A stretch of 64,000 nt of DNA from Flavobacteriaceae bacterium PRS1 (lineage in GTDB: Bacteria; Bacteroidota; Bacteroidia; Flavobacteriales; Flavobacteriaceae): positions 49,814 to 113,813 of the forward strand of contig RDRZ01000005.1 of NCBI GenBank assembly GCA_003709165.1, in the 5' to 3' direction. The position numbers and the translations under genes were made by a program. Below, in pieces: positions 34,235 to 43,339 of this stretch. How positions within the stretch are numbered: position 1 is the stretch's first letter; every line of letters begins with the position of its first letter. The notes under the pieces were generated by a model that was not told where the DNA came from, did not search any database, and saw nothing but the letters and a program-made list of their open reading frames with translations.

Positions 34235-35332
34235 TTAAAAATCAAATTTTAATTGTACACTTACACTTTTTTGTTCTGGTTTTCTGTCTTTTTCAGTATT
34301 TAAATTAGACATTGAAATACCTAGTAAACGAACGGAATTTTTAAGTTTCTCTTGGTATAATAGTAGTTTTGCTTGTTCTAAAATTATAATTTTATCTTTC
34401 ACAAAATAAGGAAGTGTTTTACTTCGTGTCTGTAATGTAAAATCACTATATTTTATTTTTAGTGTAACTGTTTTGCCAGCAATTTGGCTACGTTTTAAAC
34501 GTCGTGAAACTTCTTCAGCAATATGATTTAATTTTTCCATCATAAAGATTTCACTCGATAAATTTTCACTAAAAGTACTTTCGGAAGCAAGAGATTTCCG
34601 GATTCTATGAGATTTCACTTCACTATTATGGATTCCTCTAACGACGTAATAATAGTATCTACCAGACTTACCAAATTTATCAGATAGAAACTCCATAGAT
34701 TTTGATTTCAAATCCTTTCCTGTAAAAACTCCGAGCTGATACATTTTCTCGGCAGTAACTTTACCAATTCCAAAGAATTTCCGAATTTCTAAAGCTTCTA
34801 AAAAAGGAATAACATCTTCAGGATTGACCGTTTTTTGTCCATTAGGTTTGTTGAAATCACTGGCAATTTTTGCAATAAATTTATTTACAGATATTCCTGC
34901 TGAAGCTGTTAAACCAACCTCTTTAAAAATACGTTCTCTAATCTCTTCTGCTATTAATGTTGCACTCAGATTTCCTTTTTTGTTTTCAGTAACATCCAAA
35001 TAAGCTTCATCGAAAGAAAGTGGTTCGACCATATTGGTATAATCGTAAAAAATAGCTCTTATTTTTTTCGAGATTTCGTTATAACGATTAAATCTTGGGT
35101 GCACAAAAATGAGTTCTGGACAATTTAATTTAGCTACTACACTACTCATTGCACTTCGCACTCCAAATTTTCGTGCTTCGTAACTCGCAGCACTTACAAC
35201 ACCACGTTTACTACTTCCGCCAACAGCAACAGGCTTCCCTTTAAGTTTTGGATTATCCAATTGTTCCACAGAAGCAAAAAATGCATCCATATCTATATGA
35301 ATAATTTTCCGTATTGGTAAATCGGTTGTCAT
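34235..35332 (-). CDS. dinB: DNA polymerase IV (Y family)
   Basis: Error-prone translesion polymerase. 365 residues. The catalytic Asp14 is in IIHIDMDAFFASVEQL and the second acidic pair in LSFDEAYLDVTE. ASYEARKFGVRSAM, the SAGISVNKFIAKIASD loop and the little-finger domain (about 245-345) are all present. The C-terminus SVSVQLKFDF resembles a sliding-clamp binding peptide (QLxxF type). No LexA-like operator was recognised upstream. Confidence 0.95.
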   Translation of the reverse strand: MTTDLPIRKIIHIDMDAFFASVEQLDNPKLKGKPVAVGGSSKRGVVSAASYEARKFGVRSAMSSVVAKLNCPELIFVHPRFNRYNEISKKIRAIFYDYTNMVEPLSFDEAYLDVTENKKGNLSATLIAEEIRERIFKEVGLTASAGISVNKFIAKIASDFNKPNGQKTVNPEDVIPFLEALEIRKFFGIGKVTAEKMYQLGVFTGKDLKSKSMEFLSDKFGKSGRYYYYVVRGIHNSEVKSHRIRKSLASESTFSENLSSEIFMMEKLNHIAEEVSRRLKRSQIAGKTVTLKIKYSDFTLQTRSKTLPYFVKDKIIILEQAKLLLYQEKLKNSVRLLGISMSNLNTEKDRKPEQKSVSVQLKFDF

Positions 35333-35448
35333 AAAATAAAATTATAGTAATTTTGAAAAGAATAAAATCACAAATTACAAAAACCAATCTTGAGCAGAAA
35401 TTATTTTTTGGGTTTTGGTATTTTAGAAATTGAATATTACCATTAAAG

Positions 35449-35919
35449 ATGGTTGAAATAGAACGTAAATTTTTAGTGAACTCTAATGCTTTTAAAAAAG
35501 AGGCCTTTAAAAGCACACGAATCATTCAAGGTTTTTTAAACACAGATAAAGAACGAACAGTACGTGTTAGACTAAAAGGAGATAAGGGATTTATAACAGT
35601 TAAAGGAAAATCGAATAACAGTGGATTATCGCGTTTTGAATGGGAAAAAGAAATTTCTAAAACGGATGCTGAGTCACTTTTAAAACTCTGCGAAAAAGAG
35701 ATTATTGACAAAATACGCTATGAAGTAAAAGTTGGTAATCACATTTTTGAAGTCGATGAATTTTTTGGAGATAACGAAGGATTAATAATTGCCGAAGTTG
35801 AACTAAATTCAGAAGATGAAACATTTAAAAAACCAGATTGGTTAGGACAAGAAGTCACAGGACAAATTAAATATTATAATTCGCAATTAAGCAAGCTACC
35901 ATTTAATACGTGGAAATAA
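35449..35919 (+). CDS. CYTH domain protein (triphosphate tunnel enzyme)
   Basis: 156 residues with the signature ExExK at the very start (VEIERKFLV; Glu3, Glu5, Lys7), then VRVRLKGDKGFITVKGK, RFEWEKEI, DKIRYEV, EVDEFFGDNEGLIIAEVEL: the alternating charged strands of the triphosphate tunnel fold. Bacterial members act as tripolyphosphatase, thiamine triphosphatase or adenylate cyclase; which applies is not visible. It diverges from dinB. Confidence 0.9.
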   Translation: MVEIERKFLVNSNAFKKEAFKSTRIIQGFLNTDKERTVRVRLKGDKGFITVKGKSNNSGLSRFEWEKEISKTDAESLLKLCEKEIIDKIRYEVKVGNHIFEVDEFFGDNEGLIIAEVELNSEDETFKKPDWLGQEVTGQIKYYNSQLSKLPFNTWK

Positions 35920-35924
35920 ATACA

Positions 35925-36239
35925 TCATAAACCATTAAACTCATATTCACGCTCAACTTTGCAAATTCTCACATTATACCAACTATACCATTTGTTTCTC
36001 CCTTTTTTTTGAGCTAATAGATGTTCACTTTGTTGCTTCCAGTTTTTAATAGCCTCTAAAGTTGTCCAATAACTAACAGTAATCCCAATTTCACTTCTTA
36101 CGCTATCTACACCAAGAAATCCATCTTGCATTTTAGCAAGATTTTCCATTAGTTCTGCCATTTCTTGATATCCTTTAATTTTTTCAGTTTGTGTTGAAGT
36201 AAAGATAACTGCATAGTATGGTATATTTTTTTGGTTCAT
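35925..36239 (-). CDS. Antibiotic biosynthesis monooxygenase-fold protein
   Basis: 104 residues of the dimeric ferredoxin-like ABM fold: YYAVIFTSTQTEKIKGYQEMAELMENLAKMQDGFLGVDSVRS, EIGITVSYWTTLEAIKNWKQQSEHLLAQKKG and a C-terminal strand VRICKVEREYEF. Members include heme-degrading, quinol-oxidising and plain stress proteins. No catalytic residues can be assigned. It is convergent with the CYTH gene (five bases apart) and diverges from the type IX secretion cargo gene. Confidence 0.85.
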   Translation of the reverse strand: MNQKNIPYYAVIFTSTQTEKIKGYQEMAELMENLAKMQDGFLGVDSVRSEIGITVSYWTTLEAIKNWKQQSEHLLAQKKGRNKWYSWYNVRICKVEREYEFNGL

Positions 36240-36255
36240 AGTTCATCTATAATTT

Positions 36256-36273
36256 TACGCAATCGTTTGCGTA
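36256..36273. promoter_or_regulatory. LacI-type operator-like palindrome
   Basis: TACGCAATCGTTTGCGTA has perfect 7-base arms (TACGCAA/TTGCGTA) around a TCGT centre, the layout of LacI/GalR-family operators with a central CG step. It lies 17 bases before the monooxygenase-fold gene start and 78 bases before the T9SS cargo gene, so it could control either. No LacI-type regulator is encoded in the window. Confidence 0.45.
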
Positions 36274-36350
36274 TACATTTCAGACTAAAACTTTGGACTA
36301 AATATAGACAATAACACTTGTATATTAGTGATTATACTTATATTTAAAAC

Positions 36351-38228
36351 GTGAAATCGTTTACAAATACCAATTATTTAATTGCATTTATTTTTATAGT
36401 TTTTTCAGCTTTAAAACTACAAGCACAACTTGAGTTTTGTGGCGGAAACTCTGGAGACCCAATATTTGAAGAAACCTTTGGAACAGGAACAGTTAATGGT
36501 CCACAATTACCCGCAGGAACAACGACGTATAATTTTACTACTGGCGCACCTGATGATGGGGATTATACAATTTCGAATTCAACAGCCTATTTCGATTGGC
36601 ATGACATTCCAGACCATACGCCAAACGATATTGATGGTAAAAGCTTGATAGTTAATGCCGATTTTAACGTGGGCGAATTTTATAGAATAACAATTTTTGG
36701 GCTTTGTGAAAACACATCTTACGAATTTTCTTCGTGGTTGATTAATTTACTTCCAAGTACAGGTTGTGGTGGCAATGGGATTCCTATAAACGTGAGGTTC
36801 GAAATTTGGGATAATTCAGATACTAGTTTATTGGCATCTGGAGATACTGGAGATATTGAAGCAAGTGCAACAGCAATTTGGGAAAAATATGGTTTGGTTT
36901 TTCAAACCTTGCCTAGCCAAACATCTATAATTCTTAAAATGATAAATAATGGTGTTGGTGGCTGTGGTAATGATCTTGCAATAGACGATATTGTGTTTAA
37001 AACCTGTGGAGATTTCATTACCATTACAGACAATCTTAACAATTCAAGTGTTTCAATTTGTGGAGATAAAATTCCTTTTTCAATAATACTTGACGCTAAT
37101 CCGGATTTTTCAATTTACACCACACATGTGTATCAATGGCAACAAAGTTTAGATGGCATTAATTGGACAGATATTTTAGGCGAAACAAATCAAACATATA
37201 TTACACCATTGATAATTAGCAATATTTTTTACAGAGTTAAAGTGGCAGAAGACGCTATTAATTTAGCAAATCCGTTATGTATTGCTTTATCAGAAGTTTT
37301 CGAAATTAGTATTATTTCAATACCAGATGCACCAATAAGTAATGGAAATCTTATTGTATGTGAAAATTCTAACGAAGCATTTGCAGTAACTGTTCCAAAT
37401 GGCGTAACAGTTAATTGGTATGACGAAGCAGTTGGCGGGAATCTGCTTTTATCAGGCAGTACGTCTTTTATTCCAGATGTATCGGGCACATATTATGCTG
37501 AAGCCGAAACGATAAATGGTAGTTGCGTATCCATTGTAAGGACACCAATGCAAATAGATTTTATAGAAATTCCACAAGTAGTTGACGAAGAATTAAGTTT
37601 TTGTGAAAACGAAGAGATTACTTTATCAGCAGAAGTAGATAATGTGAATTACCTTTGGAATACAGGAGCAATTACTTCAGAAATAACAGTAAATGCCATA
37701 GGAATTTATGTGGTTGAAGTTACAAATAGCGAAGGTTGTTCCAGCATTAAAACAATTACATTAACCCAAATTGATACACCAATAATTGAAAGTGTAAATT
37801 CAGAAGGAAGTTCTATTATTGTAACCACTTTAAATTTTGGGGATTTTGAATATTCTTTAGACGGAATATTATACCAATCCAGCAACGTTTTTTTAGCTGT
37901 TGAAGGAGGATTATACACCATTTATGTTCAAGAACTAAATGGCTGTGGAATAGTGACTCAAGATATTTTGCATTTTGTGATTCCCAGATTTTTCACGCCA
38001 AATGGAGACAATAAAAATGAAACGTTTAACCTTAAAGGCATTGAGTATTTCAGCTCTTCTGAAGTGTTTATTTTTGACCGTTATGGGAAACTTTTAAAAG
38101 CTTCTAAAAACACAGCTTTTGTTTGGGATGGAACATTTAATAACCAACCATTACCAACTTCAGACTATTGGTATATTATTAAAATTGATGGCAAAGAATT
38201 TAAAGGACATTTTACGTTAAAGAGATAG
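36351..38228 (+). CDS. Secreted protein with type IX secretion type B sorting domain
   Basis: 625 residues from a GTG start (MKSFTNTNYLIAFIFIVFSALKLQAQ; signal peptide about 1-25). The first part (about 26-215) looks like a jelly-roll or discoidin-like domain with Cys-rich turns; then Ig-like/PKD-type segments (SVSICGDKIPFSI, VYQWQQSLDGINWT, LIVCENSNEAFAV, VNWYDEAVGGNLL). The last 85 residues are the gliding-type sorting domain: PRFFTPNGDNKNETFNL, VFIFDRYGKLL, WDGTFNNQPLPTSDYWYIIKI, FKGHFTLKR. It should cross the outer membrane through the type IX system, possibly as an adhesin. The gene ends two bases before the convergent asparaginase gene. Confidence 0.9.
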   Translation: MKSFTNTNYLIAFIFIVFSALKLQAQLEFCGGNSGDPIFEETFGTGTVNGPQLPAGTTTYNFTTGAPDDGDYTISNSTAYFDWHDIPDHTPNDIDGKSLIVNADFNVGEFYRITIFGLCENTSYEFSSWLINLLPSTGCGGNGIPINVRFEIWDNSDTSLLASGDTGDIEASATAIWEKYGLVFQTLPSQTSIILKMINNGVGGCGNDLAIDDIVFKTCGDFITITDNLNNSSVSICGDKIPFSIILDANPDFSIYTTHVYQWQQSLDGINWTDILGETNQTYITPLIISNIFYRVKVAEDAINLANPLCIALSEVFEISIISIPDAPISNGNLIVCENSNEAFAVTVPNGVTVNWYDEAVGGNLLLSGSTSFIPDVSGTYYAEAETINGSCVSIVRTPMQIDFIEIPQVVDEELSFCENEEITLSAEVDNVNYLWNTGAITSEITVNAIGIYVVEVTNSEGCSSIKTITLTQIDTPIIESVNSEGSSIIVTTLNFGDFEYSLDGILYQSSNVFLAVEGGLYTIYVQELNGCGIVTQDILHFVIPRFFTPNGDNKNETFNLKGIEYFSSSEVFIFDRYGKLLKASKNTAFVWDGTFNNQPLPTSDYWYIIKIDGKEFKGHFTLKR

Positions 38229-38230
38229 CG

Positions 38231-39286
38231 TTACTCCTTATAAATCTTAACCTCCAATTCCCCTTTATCATTCATAGTAGCTCTGTACATTCCAGCGGTA
38301 TTAAATTCAGCAACCATAGTTCCGTTTTTGTCAACAGCTATAATGCCTCCGTCACCTCCTAGTTCTGATAATTTTTTCTGAATAACTTCTTGAGCAGCTT
38401 CTTTTAATGTCAATCCTTTATAGTCCATCAAAGCGGAAATATCGTGAGCAACCATTGCACGAATAAAATATTCGCCCCAACCTGTACTCGAAACGGCACA
38501 CGTCGCATTATTTGCATAAGTTCCTGCTCCAATTATAGGCGAATCGCCAATTCGCCCCCAACGTTTGTTGGTCATTCCTCCTGTTGAAGTTCCTGCTGCA
38601 AGGTTTCCATTTTTGTCGAGGGCAGCACAACCAACTGTACCGAATTTGGAGTCTTTAATATCTGGATCGTAAAACGCAGCTTTAGTATCAAGTTTTTGCT
38701 TTGCGCTTTCTTTTTCTTTTATACGTTGTAAGGAGTTAAACCTACTTTCTGTATAAAAATAACTTGGATCCACAATTTGTAAGCCTTGTTCTTCGGCAAA
38801 AGTTTCAGCACCTTTTCCTGATAACATCACATGAGGAGAATTTTCCATAACAGCTCTCGCCAAGTTTATAGGATTTTTAACCGTTGTTGTTCCTGCCGAA
38901 GCTCCAGCATTTAATGTTTTACCATCCATAATTGAAGTATCATGTTCATTAGTTCCTGCATTGGTGAAAACCGCACCTTTTCCAGCATTAAAAAGCGGAG
39001 AATCTTCTAATAAATTGATGGTTTTTTGAACAGCATCTAAACTGCTTCCTCCATTTTTAAGAATTGTATAACCAACCCGAATTGCTTCTCCAAGCTTTGT
39101 TTTGTAAGCTGTTTCTTTTTCTAGAGTCATGTTTTTTTTCAAGATGGTTCCAGCACCTCCGTGAATGATAATTGCAAATTCTGCTTTTGAAGGCATTGAT
39201 TCTGAAGCTGTCTTTACTTTAGTTTCAGTATTAATACACGATGAAAAAGTTAGTAAAAAGGAGCATAAATAAAGGATTTTTTTCAT
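38231..39286 (-). CDS. Isoaspartyl peptidase/L-asparaginase, lipoprotein
   Basis: Ntn hydrolase of 351 residues. The lipobox LTFSSC ends at Cys17, so it is exported and lipid-anchored. IIHGGAGTI, AVFTNAGTNEHDTSIMDG and the autocleavage site FGTVGCAALD (Thr217 becomes the N-terminal nucleophile) are typical of the plant-type/IaaA family; STGGMTNKRWGRIGDSPIIGAGTYA forms the substrate pocket. It cleaves isoaspartyl dipeptides or asparagine. It is convergent with the T9SS cargo gene and diverges from the ALDH gene. Confidence 0.93.
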   Translation of the reverse strand: MKKILYLCSFLLTFSSCINTETKVKTASESMPSKAEFAIIIHGGAGTILKKNMTLEKETAYKTKLGEAIRVGYTILKNGGSSLDAVQKTINLLEDSPLFNAGKGAVFTNAGTNEHDTSIMDGKTLNAGASAGTTTVKNPINLARAVMENSPHVMLSGKGAETFAEEQGLQIVDPSYFYTESRFNSLQRIKEKESAKQKLDTKAAFYDPDIKDSKFGTVGCAALDKNGNLAAGTSTGGMTNKRWGRIGDSPIIGAGTYANNATCAVSSTGWGEYFIRAMVAHDISALMDYKGLTLKEAAQEVIQKKLSELGGDGGIIAVDKNGTMVAEFNTAGMYRATMNDKGELEVKIYKE

Positions 39287-39365
39287 TACATAATGAATTT
39301 AAGAATTGTGTGCTTAAAGATAATACTTTAGACATTAATTATGTATACTAAAATCTAAAAATTAG

Positions 39366-39373
39366 TATCTTCG
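39366..39373 (+). promoter_or_regulatory. Bacteroidota -7-like promoter element for the ALDH gene
   Basis: TATCTTCG is the common TAnnTTCG variant, 34 bases before the ATG. Upstream sequence is AT-rich without a clear -33 box. Confidence 0.4.
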
Positions 39374-39407
39374 CAACATAAATATAATCAATAAAACACA
39401 ATTATAT

Positions 39408-40961
39408 ATGCAAGCAGTTACAACCGATTTTGGAATACAAGAAGCACTACAACAGTTAGGTGTAAAAGCTATAAACGAAGGGACTTCGACAGGCTCAAAT
39501 AATTTTTCTAACGGAGAACTTATAAAATCCTATTCGCCAGTTGATGGACAATTAATTGGAAAAGTAAAAACCACTACCAAAGAGGATTATGAAAGAATGA
39601 TGGATGCTGCTATTTCTGCATTTAAAATTTGGAGAATAATACCAGCACCTCAACGTGGTGAAATTGTACGTCAGTTTGGAGAAAAGCTACGTGAGAAAAA
39701 AGAAGCTTTAGGAAAGTTGGTTTCTTATGAAATGGGAAAAAGCTATCAGGAAGGTTTGGGCGAAGTTCAGGAAATGATAGACATCTGTGATTTTGCAGTG
39801 GGATTATCTCGACAGTTACATGGATTAACTATGCACAGCGAACGTCCAGGACATAGAATGTACGAACAGTATCATCCGCTTGGTGTGGTTGGTATTATTT
39901 CAGCATTTAATTTTCCGGTAGCAGTTTGGGCTTGGAACACAGCTTTGGCTTGGATTTGTGGCGATGTTTGTGTTTGGAAACCAAGCGAAAAAGCACCAAT
40001 GTGTGGCGTTGCTTGTCAGAATATTGCAGCCGAAGTTTTTGCAGAAAACAATTTACCTGAAGGAATTAGCAACCTAATTAATGGCGACTATCGTGTTGGC
40101 GAAATGTTGACAAATGATTATCGCGTGCCTTTAATATCAGCTACAGGTTCTATTAGAATGGGGAAAATCGTTGCACAATCTGTGGCAAAACGTTTAGGAA
40201 GATCACTTCTTGAATTAGGTGGTAACAATGCAATTATAGTTACGCCTGATGCTGGCATAAAAATGACAGTCATTGGCGCAGTTTTTGGCGCAGTTGGAAC
40301 AGCAGGACAACGCTGCACATCAACACGTCGTTTAATTATTCATGAAGATATTTATGATAAAGTAAAAGATGCAGTAGTAAAAGCTTATGGTCAATTACGT
40401 ATTGGAAATCCACTAGACGAAAACAACCATGTTGGACCATTAATTGATACAGATGCTGTTAAAATGTATGAAGATGCATTAACAAAAGTTGTTGAAGAAG
40501 GCGGAACCATTGTAGTTGAAGGAGCTGTACTTTCAGGTGAAGGATATGAAAGCGGTTGTTATGTAAAACCAGCAATTGCTGAAGCTGAAGCTCACTTTAA
40601 AATTGTACAACACGAAACATTTGCACCAGTTTTATATTTATTGAAATATTCTGGTGATGTTGAAAATGCTATCACTATTCAAAACGGAGTTGTTCAAGGA
40701 TTAAGTTCCGCAATTATGACCAACAATTTACGAGAAGCAGAACGTTTCTTGTCTGTTGAAGGCTCCGATTGTGGCATTGCAAATGTAAATATAGGAACTT
40801 CAGGAGCTGAAATTGGAGGTGCTTTTGGTGGCGAAAAAGAAACAGGAGGAGGTCGTGAATCTGGAAGTGATGCCTGGAAAGTATATATGAGACGTCAAAC
40901 CAATACTATTAATTATACTACGGATTTACCTTTAGCGCAAGGAATTAAGTTCGATTTGTAA
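39408..40961 (+). CDS. Aldehyde dehydrogenase, ALDH7-type (aminoadipate-semialdehyde dehydrogenase-like)
   Basis: 517 residues. The NAD fold has GVVGIISAFNFPVAVWAWN and SATGSIRMGKIVAQ; the general base Glu is in LLELGGNNAI and the nucleophile Cys in GTAGQRCTSTRRL. HETFAPVLYLL and GGAFGGEKETGGGRESGSDAWKVYMRRQT are the ALDH7/AmaB-type C-terminal signatures. In lysine catabolism this group oxidises alpha-aminoadipate semialdehyde to aminoadipate. No partner lysine genes are adjacent. It has its own promoter-like element and a terminator. Confidence 0.92.
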   Translation: MQAVTTDFGIQEALQQLGVKAINEGTSTGSNNFSNGELIKSYSPVDGQLIGKVKTTTKEDYERMMDAAISAFKIWRIIPAPQRGEIVRQFGEKLREKKEALGKLVSYEMGKSYQEGLGEVQEMIDICDFAVGLSRQLHGLTMHSERPGHRMYEQYHPLGVVGIISAFNFPVAVWAWNTALAWICGDVCVWKPSEKAPMCGVACQNIAAEVFAENNLPEGISNLINGDYRVGEMLTNDYRVPLISATGSIRMGKIVAQSVAKRLGRSLLELGGNNAIIVTPDAGIKMTVIGAVFGAVGTAGQRCTSTRRLIIHEDIYDKVKDAVVKAYGQLRIGNPLDENNHVGPLIDTDAVKMYEDALTKVVEEGGTIVVEGAVLSGEGYESGCYVKPAIAEAEAHFKIVQHETFAPVLYLLKYSGDVENAITIQNGVVQGLSSAIMTNNLREAERFLSVEGSDCGIANVNIGTSGAEIGGAFGGEKETGGGRESGSDAWKVYMRRQTNTINYTTDLPLAQGIKFDL

Positions 40962-40983
40962 TAAAGTTTTAGTATAAATAAAA

Positions 40984-41030
40984 AAAATCTTACACCCTTC
41001 CAGAATAAACCAGAATTAGTAAGATTTTTT
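40984..41030 (+). terminator. Probable terminator after the ALDH gene
   Basis: AAATCTTAC (40985-40993) pairs with GTAAGATTT (41019-41027), followed by a T-run. The loop of about 25 bases is long, with a small inner TTC/GAA pairing. The A-run before the stem could serve the convergent minus-strand gene as well. Confidence 0.6.
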
Positions 41031-41146
41031 ATCATTGATTAATAGCACTGTAAAAGTAAATTAAATAATTTCTTTTTGCTACAAGAAATATATAGTTGGT
41101 AGAAAATACTATATAATTGGTAGTTTATTGCAAATAGAATTCAAAA

Positions 41147-42280
41147 TCAACTGTATTTTACTTTTCTTAATATTCGGGTAGATTCTTTATAAAGTTCAAA
41201 AACATCGTCACTATAAGTCTTTAAAAAAGGTTTTGATTCATGCAATTTATCTATTGCATCCTGAAAAGAGTTGAGATAACAAATTAAATACGTGGCAGGG
41301 AGGTTTCGTAAGTCTTGTGCTTCATTTTTATTTAAGGAGCTTCCTTTTTTCAGCTTTTCTAAAATTGCATTGTTTGAATTATAAATGTGGTGCAATACTT
41401 TTTTATCATATTGAGGAGGATTAAACAAAAGTGTAGTTTCGATAGTATAGGTTACATTATCTTCAAAACTAATGATGGTTTCTTCTAATGGATAATATTT
41501 GTTTGAATTTTGAAGTCCGAGATTTACATATTCAATTATTTTAAATGTATTTTCATCAAAAGTGATAGACACTTCGTCTAAAGCAGAATAAAACAATCTT
41601 ACTTGTTCGTTTACGAGTTCAATATCTACTCTCGAGAAAAAGGTTTTGTCTTTAACAACTTTTTTTTGTCCTGCCCAGCACACTACAAAATATTCTTTAA
41701 ACACTTTGTATTGCGGGTTGTAGTCTTTACGCATTTTCATGAAATCGAAAACACCATCAAGTGTGAGTTCAATATTGTTTTGTGCATGATTCTCTATTGC
41801 CGAAACAATTTCAGAATTAGCATCTTTTAGTTCAATGTCAAATACTTTAGGCATACTCATACTTCCATCTCTAAAAAATACCGAGCCGCCATAATATTTC
41901 CAGATGTTTCTTCGTAATGAAGTAATTTCATTTATGGCTCTAATGGTAACTAAACCCACAACTTTATTATCGGTCAAATGAGGAAACGGAATGTTTTCAT
42001 ATTGTACAATTGGTGGATTTGCTAAATATGCATTAATAAGATTCTGAATTTTACTGTCGTCAAAAAAATCTACACCAACAATTGTATTGTCTTCGTCTTC
42101 TACACCAATAACGATATAAGAATTATTTTCGGGATTACTATTGGAAAGCGCACAAATGTGTTTTAAAAATTTTGCTTTACCTTCTTTTTGGCTAATATCA
42201 ATTTTTCTTTTTTTATCATAGAAACTGTTCTCATCATTGTGAGCCAGTAGATTTTTTATTAAAAGACGTTTGTTAATCAT
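41147..42280 (-). CDS. AlbA_2/Schlafen-type putative DNA-binding (ATP-binding) protein
   Basis: 377 residues from the ATG at 42280. The N-terminal domain (about 15-125) follows the AlbA_2 pattern: KKRKIDISQKEGKAKFLKHICALSNS, SYIVIGVEDEDNTIVGVDFF and a GLVTIRAINEITSL-like end strand. The remainder has no recognised domain. It lacks a helicase part. Such proteins are often annotated as ATP-binding or transcriptional regulator, and the true function is open. A possible start three codons upstream (42289) would overlap the palindromic repeat. It stands alone, convergent with the ALDH gene. Confidence 0.8.
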   Translation of the reverse strand: MINKRLLIKNLLAHNDENSFYDKKRKIDISQKEGKAKFLKHICALSNSNPENNSYIVIGVEDEDNTIVGVDFFDDSKIQNLINAYLANPPIVQYENIPFPHLTDNKVVGLVTIRAINEITSLRRNIWKYYGGSVFFRDGSMSMPKVFDIELKDANSEIVSAIENHAQNNIELTLDGVFDFMKMRKDYNPQYKVFKEYFVVCWAGQKKVVKDKTFFSRVDIELVNEQVRLFYSALDEVSITFDENTFKIIEYVNLGLQNSNKYYPLEETIISFEDNVTYTIETTLLFNPPQYDKKVLHHIYNSNNAILEKLKKGSSLNKNEAQDLRNLPATYLICYLNSFQDAIDKLHESKPFLKTYSDDVFELYKESTRILRKVKYS

Positions 42281-42287
42281 TTTTGTC

Positions 42288-42308
42288 ATTCCTGCGCAGA
42301 CAGGAATC
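42288..42308. repeat. Palindromic dispersed repeat (ATTCCTGC ... GCAGGAAT family)
   Basis: ATTCCTGCGCAGACAGGAAT: 7-base arms ATTCCTG/CAGGAAT around a 6-base loop, directly upstream of the AlbA_2 gene start. The same words appear at 10461, 53121 and 54071. Confidence 0.6.
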
Positions 42309-42475
42309 TCATGGGTTTAGTTTAAAACTCTATTAGTATAAAATTGTTATTTCAGCTATGATTTTTACACATCTTAACAGTTAGTCAGCGTTTTTCTGTA
42401 ATTCATATATAAAAATACTTAAAACTTGTCCAATATCGTATCATTGTCTTTGTAATAATTAAATTCCCCTTGATT

Positions 42476-43279
42476 ATGAACAAGTTAAACCTATTTAAAA
42501 TTGTATTAATACTACTGTTTGTAGTATCTTTTACAAGTTGTAGTGAGGAAAATACTTCCTTTGATATAGAAAAAGCTAATATATCTGTAAAACTCTTTGA
42601 TGATCCCGGAGATTATGAAAAAGTTTATGTAGAAATTGTCGATGTTCTTCTATTAGTAATAAATGATAAAACTGCGCCTAATTGTTGGTATAGCTTAAAT
42701 GCTAAAGCAGGCATTTATGATTTATTAGACTTAACAGGAGGTGTTGAAGCACTTCTTGTAGATAATTTAAAAGTTCCGACAGGAATAGTTTATGAAATCA
42801 GACTAGTGCTTGGAGATAATAATTCTATTGTAATAAATGGGGAAACACTCCCTTTATTTACACCTAATACACTTCAATCTGGATTAGAAATAAGAGTAGA
42901 TCAATTATTAGAACCGAATAAAGATTATACCTTTTTGTTAGATTTTGATGTAGAACAGTCTATTGTTAAAACACCAACACCTGATTATATTATTTTAAAA
43001 CCAGAAATTAGATCGACTTTAGAAGTTTTATCTGGAAGTATATATGGTAAAATTTCTGTTCCTAATATTCAAACACAAATTTCATTGGTTTCTGATTCGG
43101 AAAACATTGCAATTTATACAGATAAAGATGGTAATTTTTCATTAAAAGGAATTCCAGCAGGAAATTATTCTATTCAAATTACACCAGATCCAACATCTGC
43201 ATTTTCAGAAATGATAATAAATAATATTGACGTATCCATTGGAAATATTACCGAAACAGGAATTATTGAATTAAATTAA
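42476..43279 (+). CDS. DUF4382 lipoprotein
   Basis: 267 residues from the ATG at 42476; lipobox FVVSFTSC with acidic residues after the Cys, so surface or periplasmic lipoprotein. Residues about 30-170 form a DUF4382 domain (NISVKLFDDPGDYEKVYVEIVDVLLL, YDLLDLTGGVEALLVDNLKVPTG, EIRLVLGDNNSIVINGE). The C-terminus (about 185-265) is a carboxypeptidase regulatory-like beta sandwich (GSIYGKISVP ... DKDGNFSLKGIPAGNYSIQI). The function of DUF4382 is unknown. A paralog follows 60 bases later. Confidence 0.85.
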   Translation: MNKLNLFKIVLILLFVVSFTSCSEENTSFDIEKANISVKLFDDPGDYEKVYVEIVDVLLLVINDKTAPNCWYSLNAKAGIYDLLDLTGGVEALLVDNLKVPTGIVYEIRLVLGDNNSIVINGETLPLFTPNTLQSGLEIRVDQLLEPNKDYTFLLDFDVEQSIVKTPTPDYIILKPEIRSTLEVLSGSIYGKISVPNIQTQISLVSDSENIAIYTDKDGNFSLKGIPAGNYSIQITPDPTSAFSEMIINNIDVSIGNITETGIIELN

Positions 43280-43339
43280 TATAATAAGTAATCCTTATTG
43301 AAGTTATTAATGTATATAAACTATAAATAAACATTTTTT

